The notes under the pieces: generated by a model
Seen by the model: only the letters and a program-made list of their open reading frames with translations
The model's database searches: none
What the model was told of the DNA's origin: nothing
Shown: piece by piece, positions 15,379 to 24,137 of the stretch
Position numbering within the stretch: the stretch's first letter is position 1
How the letters are laid out: the number at the start of each line of letters is the position of its first letter
Program-made: the position numbers and the translations under genes
IMG/VR virus record: IMGVR_UViG_3300017767_000030
Coordinates: 1 to 44,340 of that record
Length of the DNA stretch: 44,340 bases
DNA from: a virus
Strand: one strand, 5' to 3'

Positions 15379-16478
15379 TCAATAGAATAAAAAGAAATCT
15401 ATTTCCGTTTATTATTGCACTCTCTGCATTATCAGTTAGTGCATCAGCTGCTTTCTATTCAGTAAGCGGGCTATCCAAACTGTTTGCTGGAGCTAGCTTT
15501 GAAGTTATAATAATGGCTGGTTCATTAGAGGTAGCTAAATTAGTTATAGCTTCTCTTCTTTATCAATACTGGGATACTATTAATAAGCTTCTCAGAGCGT
15601 ATCTCTCTATTGCTGCCGTAGTATTAGTATTGATTACTAGTATGGGTATATACGGATTTTTAAGTGCAGCATATCAAGATACTTATAGACAGTTAACAGT
15701 TAAGAATAATCAAGTAGCATTTCTAGAACAAAAGACAGATTTTTATGGAAAGGATGTGGCAAGGTATGATGAGGAACTTGAAAGAATCTCTAATAACATT
15801 TCTACTCTATCTGGTGCGAAAGCGACCTCGATTCAAGTACGAGACACGACATCATCTACAGGCTTTAGATCAACAGTTAGTACTGCCGAACTTAGATTAT
15901 CCCAAAGTCGTATTAATGTTGAAGAAGAAAATAGAGCATCTATTCAAGCAAAAAGAGAGCAAGTAGCTGATAGCCTTCAGAAATATCAGTTAGCTATATT
16001 AGATTTAGAAAACAATACAGATGTGGCAGGTGAGTTAGGGCCATTAGAGTATCTATCAGGCTTAACTGGAACTCCAATGGATAAGATAATAAATATTCTT
16101 TTATTAGTAATCATATTTGTATTTGATCCTTTAGCTATTTCATTAGTAGTCGCTGCAAACTTTGCTTTTGATCAGGCTAATAAGAAAAACTTGTACGGTG
16201 AAGTAGTATCTAAAAAAGATATTTTCGATGAACTTGATGAAGAAGATTATCCTCCTATATTCACTCCTCCTGTTACAGGCTCAGTTCCTGATGGAAAGGA
16301 ATTCAACGTTGAGTATGATATAGTAGAACCAGAAGAAGACTGGAAGGTTGTAGATAGTGAAATTGATCCCAAACCAGTTAAGATAATTCAAAAAGGTCCA
16401 TCAAGACATAGAGTCTTATTTGATGATGGACAGCAAAGAAGAGTAGATAAAGACGACAATATTATAAAATATTTGTAG
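15375..16478 (+). CDS. Multi-pass membrane protein with central coiled coil
   Basis: A 367-residue protein with about three N-terminal membrane segments (10-33, 41-62, 73-98), a long periplasmic/cytosolic coiled-coil region (about 105-215), a fourth segment at 235-258 (IINILLLVIIFVFDPLAISLVV) and an acidic cytosolic tail ending in a small basic/aromatic domain. Proteins of this layout occur in marine myoviruses; function unknown. Its ATG overlaps the preceding stop by 4 bases. Confidence 0.7.
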   Translation: MINRIKRNLFPFIIALSALSVSASAAFYSVSGLSKLFAGASFEVIIMAGSLEVAKLVIASLLYQYWDTINKLLRAYLSIAAVVLVLITSMGIYGFLSAAYQDTYRQLTVKNNQVAFLEQKTDFYGKDVARYDEELERISNNISTLSGAKATSIQVRDTTSSTGFRSTVSTAELRLSQSRINVEEENRASIQAKREQVADSLQKYQLAILDLENNTDVAGELGPLEYLSGLTGTPMDKIINILLLVIIFVFDPLAISLVVAANFAFDQANKKNLYGEVVSKKDIFDELDEEDYPPIFTPPVTGSVPDGKEFNVEYDIVEPEEDWKVVDSEIDPKPVKIIQKGPSRHRVLFDDGQQRRVDKDDNIIKYL

Positions 16479-16506
16479 GTAATCTCAGATATTTTTCGTA
16501 TCTTTA
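16472..16506 (+). promoter_or_regulatory. Promoter-like TTTG ... TATCTTTA
   Basis: TTTTTCGTATCTTTA (16492-16506) matches the T-tract plus -10 shared with other promoters here. The upstream TTTG (16472-16475) is 23 bases away, longer than the usual 19, so this copy is less certain. Confidence 0.4.
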
Positions 16507-16523
16507 TTTAAATAAGTTATGCT

Positions 16524-16859
16524 ATGAGTGCTAAAGAAATACTTAAAAAAGAATACCCTACAATATATAACGCCTACAAAGAGATAGTAGATGAACAGTT
16601 AGAACTGTTTGCAAAGAAGCATCTTGACTACGGTATGGGTAATGTAGCAGCTGGTACACAATTAGTAAATGAGGAAGAGAAAGAATTTGCTATGACAGGG
16701 TTATGGTATAGGTTATCAGATAAGATTAATAGGTGGAAAAATATTATACTTACTGGCCGAAAAACTCAAAACGAAACTCTCATTGATACTTTTCAAGATA
16801 TTACTAATTATGGTATTATTAGTCAAATAGTATATAAAGATAAATGGAAAGACAATTGA
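16524..16859 (+). CDS. DUF1599 / nucleotide-modification-associated domain protein (Nmad1-like)
   Basis: A 111-residue all-helical protein matching the DUF1599 pattern: LFAKKHLDYGMGN at about 29-41, TGLWYRLSDKINRWKNI in the middle, and ETLIDTFQDITNYGII near the end. The family is found with DNA-base modification genes and resembles all-alpha NTP pyrophosphatases, which would make it a nucleotide-pool enzyme. No base-modifying partner is obvious nearby. It starts a small cluster of nucleic-acid genes from its own promoter. Confidence 0.75.
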   Translation: MSAKEILKKEYPTIYNAYKEIVDEQLELFAKKHLDYGMGNVAAGTQLVNEEEKEFAMTGLWYRLSDKINRWKNIILTGRKTQNETLIDTFQDITNYGIISQIVYKDKWKDN

Positions 16860-16860
16860 T

Positions 16861-17058
16861 GTGGGCAGAAAAATCATCATGTGCAGCCAATGCAATGAGG
16901 AGTTTGAAAACGGTTATGATTACCGCATGCACTGGGAGAAAAAACACTTTTATCCTTATATAGGACCAGCATCATTTGATTACGAAAGAGCAAAAAAAGA
17001 CTTAAAAAGAGATTATGCCAAAGAAGATTTACCCAGAAGGTCAGAAGAAAAAAACTAA
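16861..17058 (+). CDS. C2H2 zinc-finger protein (65 aa)
   Basis: A 65-residue protein with one finger: Cys8, Cys11, His24, His29 (C-x2-C-x12-H-x4-H), followed by an aromatic and a basic region. GTG 16861 sits one base after the previous stop; ATG 16879 directly before the first Cys is the alternative start. Likely nucleic-acid binding. Its last 44 bases overlap the nuclease gene in another frame, so the two are tightly linked. Confidence 0.7.
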   Translation: MGRKIIMCSQCNEEFENGYDYRMHWEKKHFYPYIGPASFDYERAKKDLKRDYAKEDLPRRSEEKN

Positions 17059-17950
17059 TCCTTTAGTAAAGAATGTCTGGGAGAGTAAGATCAAACAATC
17101 TCCTAAGAATAATAAACATATTTCATATAGCTCTATCAGTACATTTAATAAATGTCCTAAGTTATGGGAGATGCAATACTTAAGAGGTCTAGTTCCTTTT
17201 AAGCAGAATATCTATACTTGCTTTGGTACTGCTATGCATGAGACTATGCAAACTTGGTTGGAAGTTATGTATCATGATAAAGTTAAAAATGCTAATGAAC
17301 TTGATAAGCACAAATTATTATATGTAAATATGATTAAAGCTTATAAGCAAGGTAAAGCTCAAAATGGTCATAAGCATTTTTCTACTCAAGATGAACTTAC
17401 TAAGTTTTGGATCGAAGGTAAACATATTTTAGACTTTTTGGAAAAGAAAAGAGGAGGTTACTTTAGTACTAAGTCTATGCAATTGGCTGGTATAGAGACG
17501 CTCTTATACCAAGAGATACGACCTGGCGTTATGTTTAAAGGACTTGTTGATTTAGTATTTTATCATCCTAATACTGATAGATGGACTATAATGGACATAA
17601 AGACTTCCACTTCAGGTTGGAGAGATAATCAAAAAAAGAATCCTAACTTAACTGCTCAGGTTATACTGTATAGAGAGTTTTTTGCAAAGCAATTTAATAT
17701 TGATAAAGATAAAATAGATGTAGAGTTTTTTATTGTTAAGAGAAGAGTACCAGCTGATGCTGAATTTGCTTCTATGCAAAAAAGAGTTCAGCAGTTTAGC
17801 CCATCATCAGGACCTAGAAAAACTAAACAAGTTATGGAGTCTATGAACAGTATGATATCTGAGGTTTTAGATGAAGATGGAAACTATTTAGATAAAGATT
17901 ATAAATGCTCTAATCCTTTTGGAAAATGTCAATACTGTTCTAGTTTTTAA
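17015..17950 (+). CDS. PD-(D/E)XK superfamily nuclease (RecB/Cas4-like fold)
   Basis: A 311-residue protein. Visible motifs are SYSSISTFNKCPKLWEMQYL (about 38-56, motif with Cys47), GTAMHETMQ with His75, GLVDLVF with Asp179, and MDIKTS with Asp194 and Lys196, the catalytic D...DxK core. The C terminus has CSNPFGKCQYC, so with Cys47 four Cys could bind an Fe-S cluster as in Cas4/AddB-type nucleases. A QxxxY-like AQVILYREF helix follows the core. Likely a DNA exonuclease for phage recombination or host DNA processing. Confidence 0.8.
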   Translation: MPKKIYPEGQKKKTNPLVKNVWESKIKQSPKNNKHISYSSISTFNKCPKLWEMQYLRGLVPFKQNIYTCFGTAMHETMQTWLEVMYHDKVKNANELDKHKLLYVNMIKAYKQGKAQNGHKHFSTQDELTKFWIEGKHILDFLEKKRGGYFSTKSMQLAGIETLLYQEIRPGVMFKGLVDLVFYHPNTDRWTIMDIKTSTSGWRDNQKKNPNLTAQVILYREFFAKQFNIDKDKIDVEFFIVKRRVPADAEFASMQKRVQQFSPSSGPRKTKQVMESMNSMISEVLDEDGNYLDKDYKCSNPFGKCQYCSSF

Positions 17951-17958
17951 ATTAAAGC

Positions 17959-17967
17959 CTATTTATA
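17959..17967 (+). promoter_or_regulatory. CTATTTATA motif
   Basis: An exact CTATTTATA 25 bases before the ATG at 17993. It stands in front of the ribbon-helix-helix gene and the whole glycan operon. Confidence 0.45.
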
Positions 17968-17992
17968 TATAAATATATAAGTATATATAGTT

Positions 17993-18184
17993 ATGATAGT
18001 AAAACATGAAAAGCTTACTTCGGTTAAAATTACTCAACCTCTTTTCGATAAATTTAAAATGGCAGCTTTAGAAGATAATTTTTCTTTTAAAAAACTTGCT
18101 GATCGTGCCATTTTTCTTTATCTTACAGATATAGAGTTTAGAAAAAGAATCCATAACCAAAGTAATATTAAGATTAGAAAATGA
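17993..18184 (+). CDS. Ribbon-helix-helix-like small protein (63 aa)
   Basis: The 63-residue product has a short strand (TSVKITQPLFDKF) followed by two helices (ALEDNFSFKKLADRAIFLYLTD), the MetJ/Arc-type arrangement seen in small phage repressors. It is the first gene after a CTATTTATA motif and overlaps the first glycosyltransferase start by 4 bases, so it could regulate the operon it leads. Fold assignment is by eye. Confidence 0.55.
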   Translation: MIVKHEKLTSVKITQPLFDKFKMAALEDNFSFKKLADRAIFLYLTDIEFRKRIHNQSNIKIRK

Positions 18185-19620
18185 GTAAATTAAAAGGTTA
18201 TATCAAAAAGCAAAATAGAAAAAGAATCTTATTCCTTTGCGACGATATTAGAGTTCATTCAGGCATAGCTACTATGGCAAGAGAAATAGTATGCAATTCT
18301 GCTCATCACTTCAACTGGTTTAATTTAGGAGCTGCTATTCAACATCCTGATTTAGGTAAATTAATAGACATATCAGATGATATGAATAAAAGGTTAGATA
18401 TTACCGATGCAGAGGTTAGAATACTACCTAATAATGGTTACGGTGATACTACTATAGTTCGTAGAATATTAAAAGAACAAGATATCGATGCAATATTAAT
18501 TTTTACTGATCCTCGTTATTGGGTGTGGTTATTCGAAATAGAAAGAGAAATTAGAAGTAAAGTTCCTATTATTTGGTATAATATATGGGACGATTATCCT
18601 GCTCCTTTATACAATAAAGATTACTACAGATCAGTAGATACTTTGCTAGCTATATCTAAAGTAACAGAGAACATAAATAAGTTAGTTTTAAATGAATATG
18701 CTGATGATAAACTTATTAAGTATGTTCCTCATGGTATAGATGAAAAAGTATTTTATCCTATTAATTCTGAAGATAAAAACTTTAAGCAATTTAGAAAAGA
18801 TACTCTTAAAGGTAACGATTACGAATTCGTAGCTTTTTTTAATTCAAGAAATATAAGTAGAAAACATCCTCATGATTTAGTATTAGGATATAGATTATTT
18901 TGTGATAAGATTGGGAAAGAAAAAGCTAAAAACTGTGGTTTAATAATGCACACCTCAGTTGTAGACCAACACGGTACTGATTTAAAAGCTCTTAAAGAGG
19001 CTTTGTGTGATCCTTCTTATGTTAATTTATTATTTTCTAGTTCTAAATTATCTGCTGCTCAACTAAACTGCTTGTATAATATTGCTGACGTAACAGTTCT
19101 TCCTTCATCTAACGAAGGATGGGGGTTATCACTTACTGAGTCAATGTTAGCAGGTACTATGATAGCAGCTAACGTTACAGGGGGTATGCAAGATCAGATG
19201 AGATTTAAAAACGATAAAGGAGAATGGATAGATTTCGATGCAGATTTTCCTTCTAATCATAGAGGTACATATAAAAAATGTGGGGAGTGGGCGATACCTA
19301 TTTTTCCTTCTAATATAAGTTTACAAGGTTCTCCTAAGACTCCTTATATTTTTGACGATAGATGTACTCCAGAAGACATAGCAGAAGCTCTTTTTAAAAG
19401 CTATAGTATGAAACCATCAGATAGAAAACAAAAAGGTTTAAAAGGTAGAGAATGGGCTTTATCTAAAGAAGCTGGTTTTACTTCATCTAAAATGACTCAA
19501 GGTATAGTAGATGGAATAAACGAAACGATAGATAACTTTAATCCTAGATCTCCTTTTGATCTTATAGAAGCAACTGAAACTAAACCTAGGTACGTAGAGC
19601 ATAAATTAACAGATTATTAA
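18181..19620 (+). CDS. Glycosyltransferase, GT4/GT1-like (GT-B fold)
   Basis: A 479-residue GT-B protein with RILFLCDDIRVHSGIATMAREI at the N terminus and the donor-site segment NEGWGLSLTESMLAGTMIAANVTGG in the C-terminal half, a good match to the E-x7-E region of GT4 enzymes. It would transfer a sugar from a nucleotide donor to a glycan acceptor in the cytoplasm. It is the first enzyme of the glycan operon; spacing to the next gene is 1 base. Confidence 0.85.
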   Translation: MSKLKGYIKKQNRKRILFLCDDIRVHSGIATMAREIVCNSAHHFNWFNLGAAIQHPDLGKLIDISDDMNKRLDITDAEVRILPNNGYGDTTIVRRILKEQDIDAILIFTDPRYWVWLFEIEREIRSKVPIIWYNIWDDYPAPLYNKDYYRSVDTLLAISKVTENINKLVLNEYADDKLIKYVPHGIDEKVFYPINSEDKNFKQFRKDTLKGNDYEFVAFFNSRNISRKHPHDLVLGYRLFCDKIGKEKAKNCGLIMHTSVVDQHGTDLKALKEALCDPSYVNLLFSSSKLSAAQLNCLYNIADVTVLPSSNEGWGLSLTESMLAGTMIAANVTGGMQDQMRFKNDKGEWIDFDADFPSNHRGTYKKCGEWAIPIFPSNISLQGSPKTPYIFDDRCTPEDIAEALFKSYSMKPSDRKQKGLKGREWALSKEAGFTSSKMTQGIVDGINETIDNFNPRSPFDLIEATETKPRYVEHKLTDY

Positions 19621-19621
19621 A

Positions 19622-20419
19622 ATGAATTTAGTTTTTAACGGTTGTAGCTTTGTTAAAGGTAATGCTCTCAGGACGCATCACGATACTGGAGGACATGAAA
19701 ATCTTTCTTGGGAAGAAAAAGAGCCATTTAACTTTACTACTTTATTATCTAATAAGTTAAATGGTAAACAAATTAATATTGCATCTGCAGGAGGATCAAA
19801 TGATAGAATAATAAGATCAACGTATGAATGGATTAAGCAAAATCCTAATGAAGTTAAAGATAGTATATTTGTTATAGGTTTAACTGAAATATTAAGAAGC
19901 GAAAAGTTTTGTGCTAATACAAAAACTTATGTAAAATGGAGGTATACTACTTTTGCTAATAATGCTAGAAATTTTAAGAAAGAAGCATTAATGTTATTAG
20001 ATACTAAATTTTATGAGTTTGTTAAGAAAAATTATTTAGAAGAAAAGGTATTAGAGTATGCTAAAATGGATCTACTTTTATTCTCTGATTTTGAAAATGA
20101 GTATAAAAAACTTAATCAACAGTTAGATATGCTTCAAGGTTATATAGATAATTTAGGAGGTAAACTATTAGTTTTTGCAGCTATGTTAGAACTTGAAAAT
20201 ACTTACTACAATAGAAATGAAGACTTTGCTACTGAAGGAGCATCTTTAGATACTTCTAACTTTAATTTTCTTACGTTTCCCGAACAAGGTTCTAATTGTT
20301 GGAGATCATATATTAAAAGTTATAATGCTAATTATCATGCTTATGATCACCCTGCAATAGATGATCAACCTGTATTAGTTGATATACTATTAAATTATAT
20401 AAATAAAAATTTTAAATGA
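19622..20419 (+). CDS. SGNH-hydrolase-like protein in the glycan operon
   Basis: The 265-residue protein begins MNLVFNGCSFVKGNAL, an SGNH block I with Ser in GCSF. NIASAGGSNDRIIR follows as the second block, and YDHPAIDDQPVL near the end supplies a His in the expected place. A role as glycan O-acetyl esterase or acetyltransferase is plausible from context. It overlaps the next gene by 4 bases. Confidence 0.65.
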   Translation: MNLVFNGCSFVKGNALRTHHDTGGHENLSWEEKEPFNFTTLLSNKLNGKQINIASAGGSNDRIIRSTYEWIKQNPNEVKDSIFVIGLTEILRSEKFCANTKTYVKWRYTTFANNARNFKKEALMLLDTKFYEFVKKNYLEEKVLEYAKMDLLLFSDFENEYKKLNQQLDMLQGYIDNLGGKLLVFAAMLELENTYYNRNEDFATEGASLDTSNFNFLTFPEQGSNCWRSYIKSYNANYHAYDHPAIDDQPVLVDILLNYINKNFK

Positions 20420-21705
20420 ATAAAGATATAATGGTTATTAGCGCTCCTGTAGATACCTACTCAGGGTATGGAGCTAGAGCTAGAGATTTAATCAAAGCTA
20501 TAATTAATTTAGACAGGTATGAGATAAAGATACTTTCTCAAAGATGGGGTAATACTAGATTCGGGTACTTAAAAGATCATAATGATACTGAGTTAAGTTC
20601 TAGAATAGTAGATAAGTTACAATCAAAACCAGATATATGGATACAAATTACTGTTCCTAATGAATTTCAACCTATGGGAAAATATAACATAGGAGTAACT
20701 GCTGGTATAGAAACTACTATATGTCATGGTAGTTGGTTAGAGGGTTGTAATAGAATGAATCTTGTAATTACTTCTTCACAACACAGCAAAAACGTATTCG
20801 AAAAAACTGTATTTGAAAAAATAAATAATCAAACTAAACAAAAAGAAGGAGATTTAAAAGTTACTACTCCTGTAGAAGTATTATTAGAAGGAGCTGATTT
20901 ATCTAAATACTTTGTTACTAAAGTAAATTCTAATACAGAAATAGTTAAGTCAGTAGATTCTATTAAAGAATCATTTTGTTATCTATCTGTAGGACATTGG
21001 ATGCAAGGTAATTTCGGGGAGGATAGAAAAAATATAGGTTATTTAATTAAAGCTTTTACTGAAGTATTTAAAAATAAAATGAAGAAACCTGCTTTAATAC
21101 TTAAAACTCAAAAAGTAGGAAGCTCAATAATCGATCAAGAATATTTACTTAGACAGATAAATGCTATTAGAAGAGAGACTAAAGGAACATTACCTAAAAT
21201 TTATATACTTCACGGAGAAATATCAGACTATGAAATGAATCAATTATATAATCATCCTAAAGTTAAAGCGATGGTTAGCTTTACAAAAGGAGAAGGTTTT
21301 GGAAGGCCATTACTTGAATTTAGTTTAACCGGTAAACCAATAGTAGCATCAGGATGGTCAGGACAAGTTGATTTTTTAGATAAAGATAAAGCTATTCTCA
21401 TAGGAGGTTCATTAGAAAACGTTCATGAGTCAGCAAGTATGAAAGATATGATACTTACTGAAGCGAAATGGTTTAAACCTGATGATAATCAAGTAGGGCA
21501 TGCTTTTAAAGAAACTTATAAGAATTATAAAAATTATATTCAACCTGCAAAATCTTTAGCTCATAGAAATAAAAAACTATTTAGCTTTGAAGCTATGGAA
21601 GAAATTATAAAGAGTTTATTTGATAAATATATTCCTGAATTTCCAAAGCAAGTGGAACTGAAACTTCCTTCTCTAAAATTACCTAAATTAGTAAAAAATG
21701 GATAA
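20416..21705 (+). CDS. Glycosyltransferase, GT4-like
   Basis: A 429-residue GT-B enzyme. N-terminal VDTYSGYGARARDLIKA is the acceptor-side glycine loop; GEGFGRPLLEFSLTGKPIVAS is the donor-binding E-x7-E segment, followed by GWSGQVDFLD. It overlaps neighbours by 4 and 8 bases. It belongs to the same group as the enzyme at 18181 but is not a close duplicate. Confidence 0.85.
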   Translation: MNKDIMVISAPVDTYSGYGARARDLIKAIINLDRYEIKILSQRWGNTRFGYLKDHNDTELSSRIVDKLQSKPDIWIQITVPNEFQPMGKYNIGVTAGIETTICHGSWLEGCNRMNLVITSSQHSKNVFEKTVFEKINNQTKQKEGDLKVTTPVEVLLEGADLSKYFVTKVNSNTEIVKSVDSIKESFCYLSVGHWMQGNFGEDRKNIGYLIKAFTEVFKNKMKKPALILKTQKVGSSIIDQEYLLRQINAIRRETKGTLPKIYILHGEISDYEMNQLYNHPKVKAMVSFTKGEGFGRPLLEFSLTGKPIVASGWSGQVDFLDKDKAILIGGSLENVHESASMKDMILTEAKWFKPDDNQVGHAFKETYKNYKNYIQPAKSLAHRNKKLFSFEAMEEIIKSLFDKYIPEFPKQVELKLPSLKLPKLVKNG

Positions 21706-22168
21706 CTTAATACAAAGCCCAGTCAGTGATAGTAATGCTTGTTATGTTACTGAACTAAACGATGGAATTACTTCTTATTTAGATTTCGGGAGTGGTTTTA
21801 CTACTACTACTTTAATGATTGAAAAATCGCAACAAGTAGCTAATGCAATAGAATCATCACCAGAACTTTTTAAAGATATTAGGAAGATTGATAAAGATGG
21901 GTTAATATGGTTTCCTGCTACTATATCTATTCCTAATTCCGGAATGGTTTTTGCTGATGGTACTTCTAAAGATGACTGGAAATGGTCGGCTGTTAAATCT
22001 ATTTCTCTTACAGAAGATGAAATTCAATCTGGTAAGTTTCCTGCTGGTCAGGCTACTAAAATGGATATGAATAATGCAAAAAGTTTTCCAAGAGAAAAAG
22101 GATTTATAGATGCTTTAGAGGAAATAGGATTCTTTGGTATTGATTTTACTAAACCAACAGTTAAATGA
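21698..22168 (+). CDS. Phage protein of unknown function (156 aa)
   Basis: A 156-residue soluble protein, with DFGSGFTTTTLMIEKSQQVANAI and WFPATISIPNSGMVFADG segments, no cysteine motif and no export signal. It is embedded between glycosyltransferases with 8- and 4-base overlaps. I do not recognise a named family. Confidence 0.65.
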   Translation: MDNLIQSPVSDSNACYVTELNDGITSYLDFGSGFTTTTLMIEKSQQVANAIESSPELFKDIRKIDKDGLIWFPATISIPNSGMVFADGTSKDDWKWSAVKSISLTEDEIQSGKFPAGQATKMDMNNAKSFPREKGFIDALEEIGFFGIDFTKPTVK

Positions 22169-22794
22169 AAATAACCTTCGCTATAACAGTATGTAACGAA
22201 CAATTTGAGATAATCAGGTTAGTTGAAATGATTTTAGCTAATAAAAGGACACAAGACGACATAGTGGTGTTGTATGATCAAACTAACGGTAATTCTGAAA
22301 TACCTACTTGGTTAACAAAAAAATCTAATCTTCCTGGTTTTCAATTTTGGAGAGGAGCTTTTAAAGGTAACTTTGCTGATTGGAAAAATAAATTAACTGA
22401 GTACTGTTCTGGGGATTATATATTTCAGATAGATGCTGATGAATATCCTAATAAAGAATTATTTACTTATCTTCCTATGATATTAGAATCTAATCCTAAC
22501 AATGAAGTTTATTTAGTTCCTAGAGTAAATACTGTAGAAGGTCTTACTGAAGGTCATACTAAAAAATGGGGATGGAATGTAAGTAATAAAGGTTGGATAA
22601 ACTGGCCGGACTATCAATGGCGTATATGGAAAAATAAACCTGAGATCAAATGGAAAAATAAAGTACATGAAGTACTTACTGGTTTTAAAGCTTACGCTCC
22701 ATTACCAGCGGAAGAAAAATTAGCATTGTATCATCCAAAGACGATTGACCGTCAAGAAATACAGAATAAATATTATGAATCTCTCATTAATTAA
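22165..22794 (+). CDS. Glycosyltransferase family 2
   Basis: A 209-residue GT-A protein: ITFAITVCNEQFEIIRLVEMIL at the N terminus and the metal-binding DAD in IFQIDADEYPN near residue 90. KVHEVLTG near the end matches the W..VHE motif of SunS/WaaE-like GT2 enzymes. Length is short but complete for the catalytic domain. Overlaps the next gene by 20 bases. Confidence 0.85.
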   Translation: MKITFAITVCNEQFEIIRLVEMILANKRTQDDIVVLYDQTNGNSEIPTWLTKKSNLPGFQFWRGAFKGNFADWKNKLTEYCSGDYIFQIDADEYPNKELFTYLPMILESNPNNEVYLVPRVNTVEGLTEGHTKKWGWNVSNKGWINWPDYQWRIWKNKPEIKWKNKVHEVLTGFKAYAPLPAEEKLALYHPKTIDRQEIQNKYYESLIN

Positions 22795-23377
22795 TAACTA
22801 TTTTGATCCTAAAACAGTATTAGATATAGGAGCGAATGTAGGGCAGTTTCATTCTAATGCTAAAAGCATTTGGCCAGAAAGCTATATTTTTTCTATAGAA
22901 GCTTCAGATGCTTGTGAACCATATTTAAATGAAATTACTAATGACTATCTTATTTGCCTATTGACTAAAGATGATACTAAGTATGAATTTTTTAGTCGCA
23001 AAAATGATCCAACCTGTACTGGTAATTCAATATATAGAGAACTAACTGAATTTTACTCTGACGATCAATTAGATGTAATTAAAAAGGACGGTATTAAACT
23101 TGACGATTTATTTACTAAAGATTCGATGTTTGATCTAATAAAAATTGACACCCAGGGATCAGAGCTAGATATTTTAGAAGGAGGAAAAGAATTATGCAAA
23201 AAAGCAAAAGGTATTCTGTTAGAAGTTTCGTTTAATGAATATAATTTAAATGCTCCTTTGGTAGATCAAGTACTTAAATATATGGATAATTTTAAGTTTA
23301 AACCTGCTATAGTTTTGGACATTCAGACTAATCATGGTTCACACCAAGAAGATATTTTATTTTTAAATGAAAGATAA
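22775..23377 (+). CDS. FkbM-family methyltransferase
   Basis: Start at ATG 22775 (MNLSLINNYFD) inside the previous gene. The 200-residue protein has the SAM-binding loop VLDIGANVGQF, IFSIEASDACEPYL as motif II, KIDTQGSELDILEGG as the FkbM signature, and a final HQEDILFLN. These enzymes O-methylate sugars. Good fit to a glycan operon. Confidence 0.9.
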   Translation: MNLSLINNYFDPKTVLDIGANVGQFHSNAKSIWPESYIFSIEASDACEPYLNEITNDYLICLLTKDDTKYEFFSRKNDPTCTGNSIYRELTEFYSDDQLDVIKKDGIKLDDLFTKDSMFDLIKIDTQGSELDILEGGKELCKKAKGILLEVSFNEYNLNAPLVDQVLKYMDNFKFKPAIVLDIQTNHGSHQEDILFLNER

Positions 23378-24137
23378 TTTACTTATAGGAGCTGTAAGCG
23401 GAAATTACGGTGTAGAAGATATTAAAACTTGGGTAGATACCTCAGAGTATGGCTTTAGTAGAACTCTTATAGTATTTAATGCTAAAGACAACAATGAATT
23501 ACTTCCATATTTAGAATCTAAAAATATAAAATACATTCTTCCTACTTTCGATTTTTGGGGTAACGAAAAAGATTTTTTTGAACATCACACAGGTAAAATG
23601 AATTTGCAGAATAGCTTTGATCTTATACATAATATGAGATTTATGTATATTCATAAGTATCTACAAGAACAGAAGTATAATAAAGTATTAGTAACTGACG
23701 TAAAAGACGTTAAGTTTAATAGTGATCCTTTTACTATGCTTCCATCCGACAAGTTAGTAGCTACAGGAGAAGTTATAAAGTATAAAGATGATGAATGGAA
23801 TATGCAGCATTTAATTTATAATATCGGTATATTTGGATTTGATTTTAAAGAAGAAGAAGTACTTAACGTAGGAGTTTTTGGAGGTTCAGCTGATTTAGTT
23901 AGAGATTTAAGCAGAGATATATTTTTACTATCCGCTGGTAAACCTAAAGTAGCTGATCAAACTTCATTTAATTACTTAGCTAGAACATTATATAAAGATA
24001 AGTTTATTTTTACCAGCATACATGATAAGATCGCTGTTCATCTTCAGGTTATAGTAAATGGGTTAGTTGAATTTGATTATAGTACTATTCCGTACTACCC
24101 AATAGTTCATCAATACGATAGAATAAAAGATGTATAG
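23367..24137 (+). CDS. Glycosyltransferase-like protein (nucleotide-diphospho-sugar transferase fold)
   Basis: A 256-residue protein with NKVLVTDVKDVKFNSDPF (the DxxD motif of GT-A donors) near residue 110 and DQTSFNYLARTLY near the C terminus, as in GT77-like and related nucleotide-sugar transferases. It overlaps both neighbours. The exact GT family is uncertain. Confidence 0.65.
   Translation: MKDNLLIGAVSGNYGVEDIKTWVDTSEYGFSRTLIVFNAKDNNELLPYLESKNIKYILPTFDFWGNEKDFFEHHTGKMNLQNSFDLIHNMRFMYIHKYLQEQKYNKVLVTDVKDVKFNSDPFTMLPSDKLVATGEVIKYKDDEWNMQHLIYNIGIFGFDFKEEEVLNVGVFGGSADLVRDLSRDIFLLSAGKPKVADQTSFNYLARTLYKDKFIFTSIHDKIAVHLQVIVNGLVEFDYSTIPYYPIVHQYDRIKDV

Noticed and set aside
17015-17950. CRISPR-associated Cas4
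   Set aside because: The fold and Cys pattern are Cas4-like, but there is no CRISPR array or other cas gene in the window; similar nucleases are common in phages.
17965-17980. T4-type late promoter TATAAATA on the + strand
   Set aside because: It occurs here and in a few AT-rich gaps (near 14690, 40441, 42583 as AATAAATA or GATAAATA), but placement is inconsistent and chance matches are expected at this composition.
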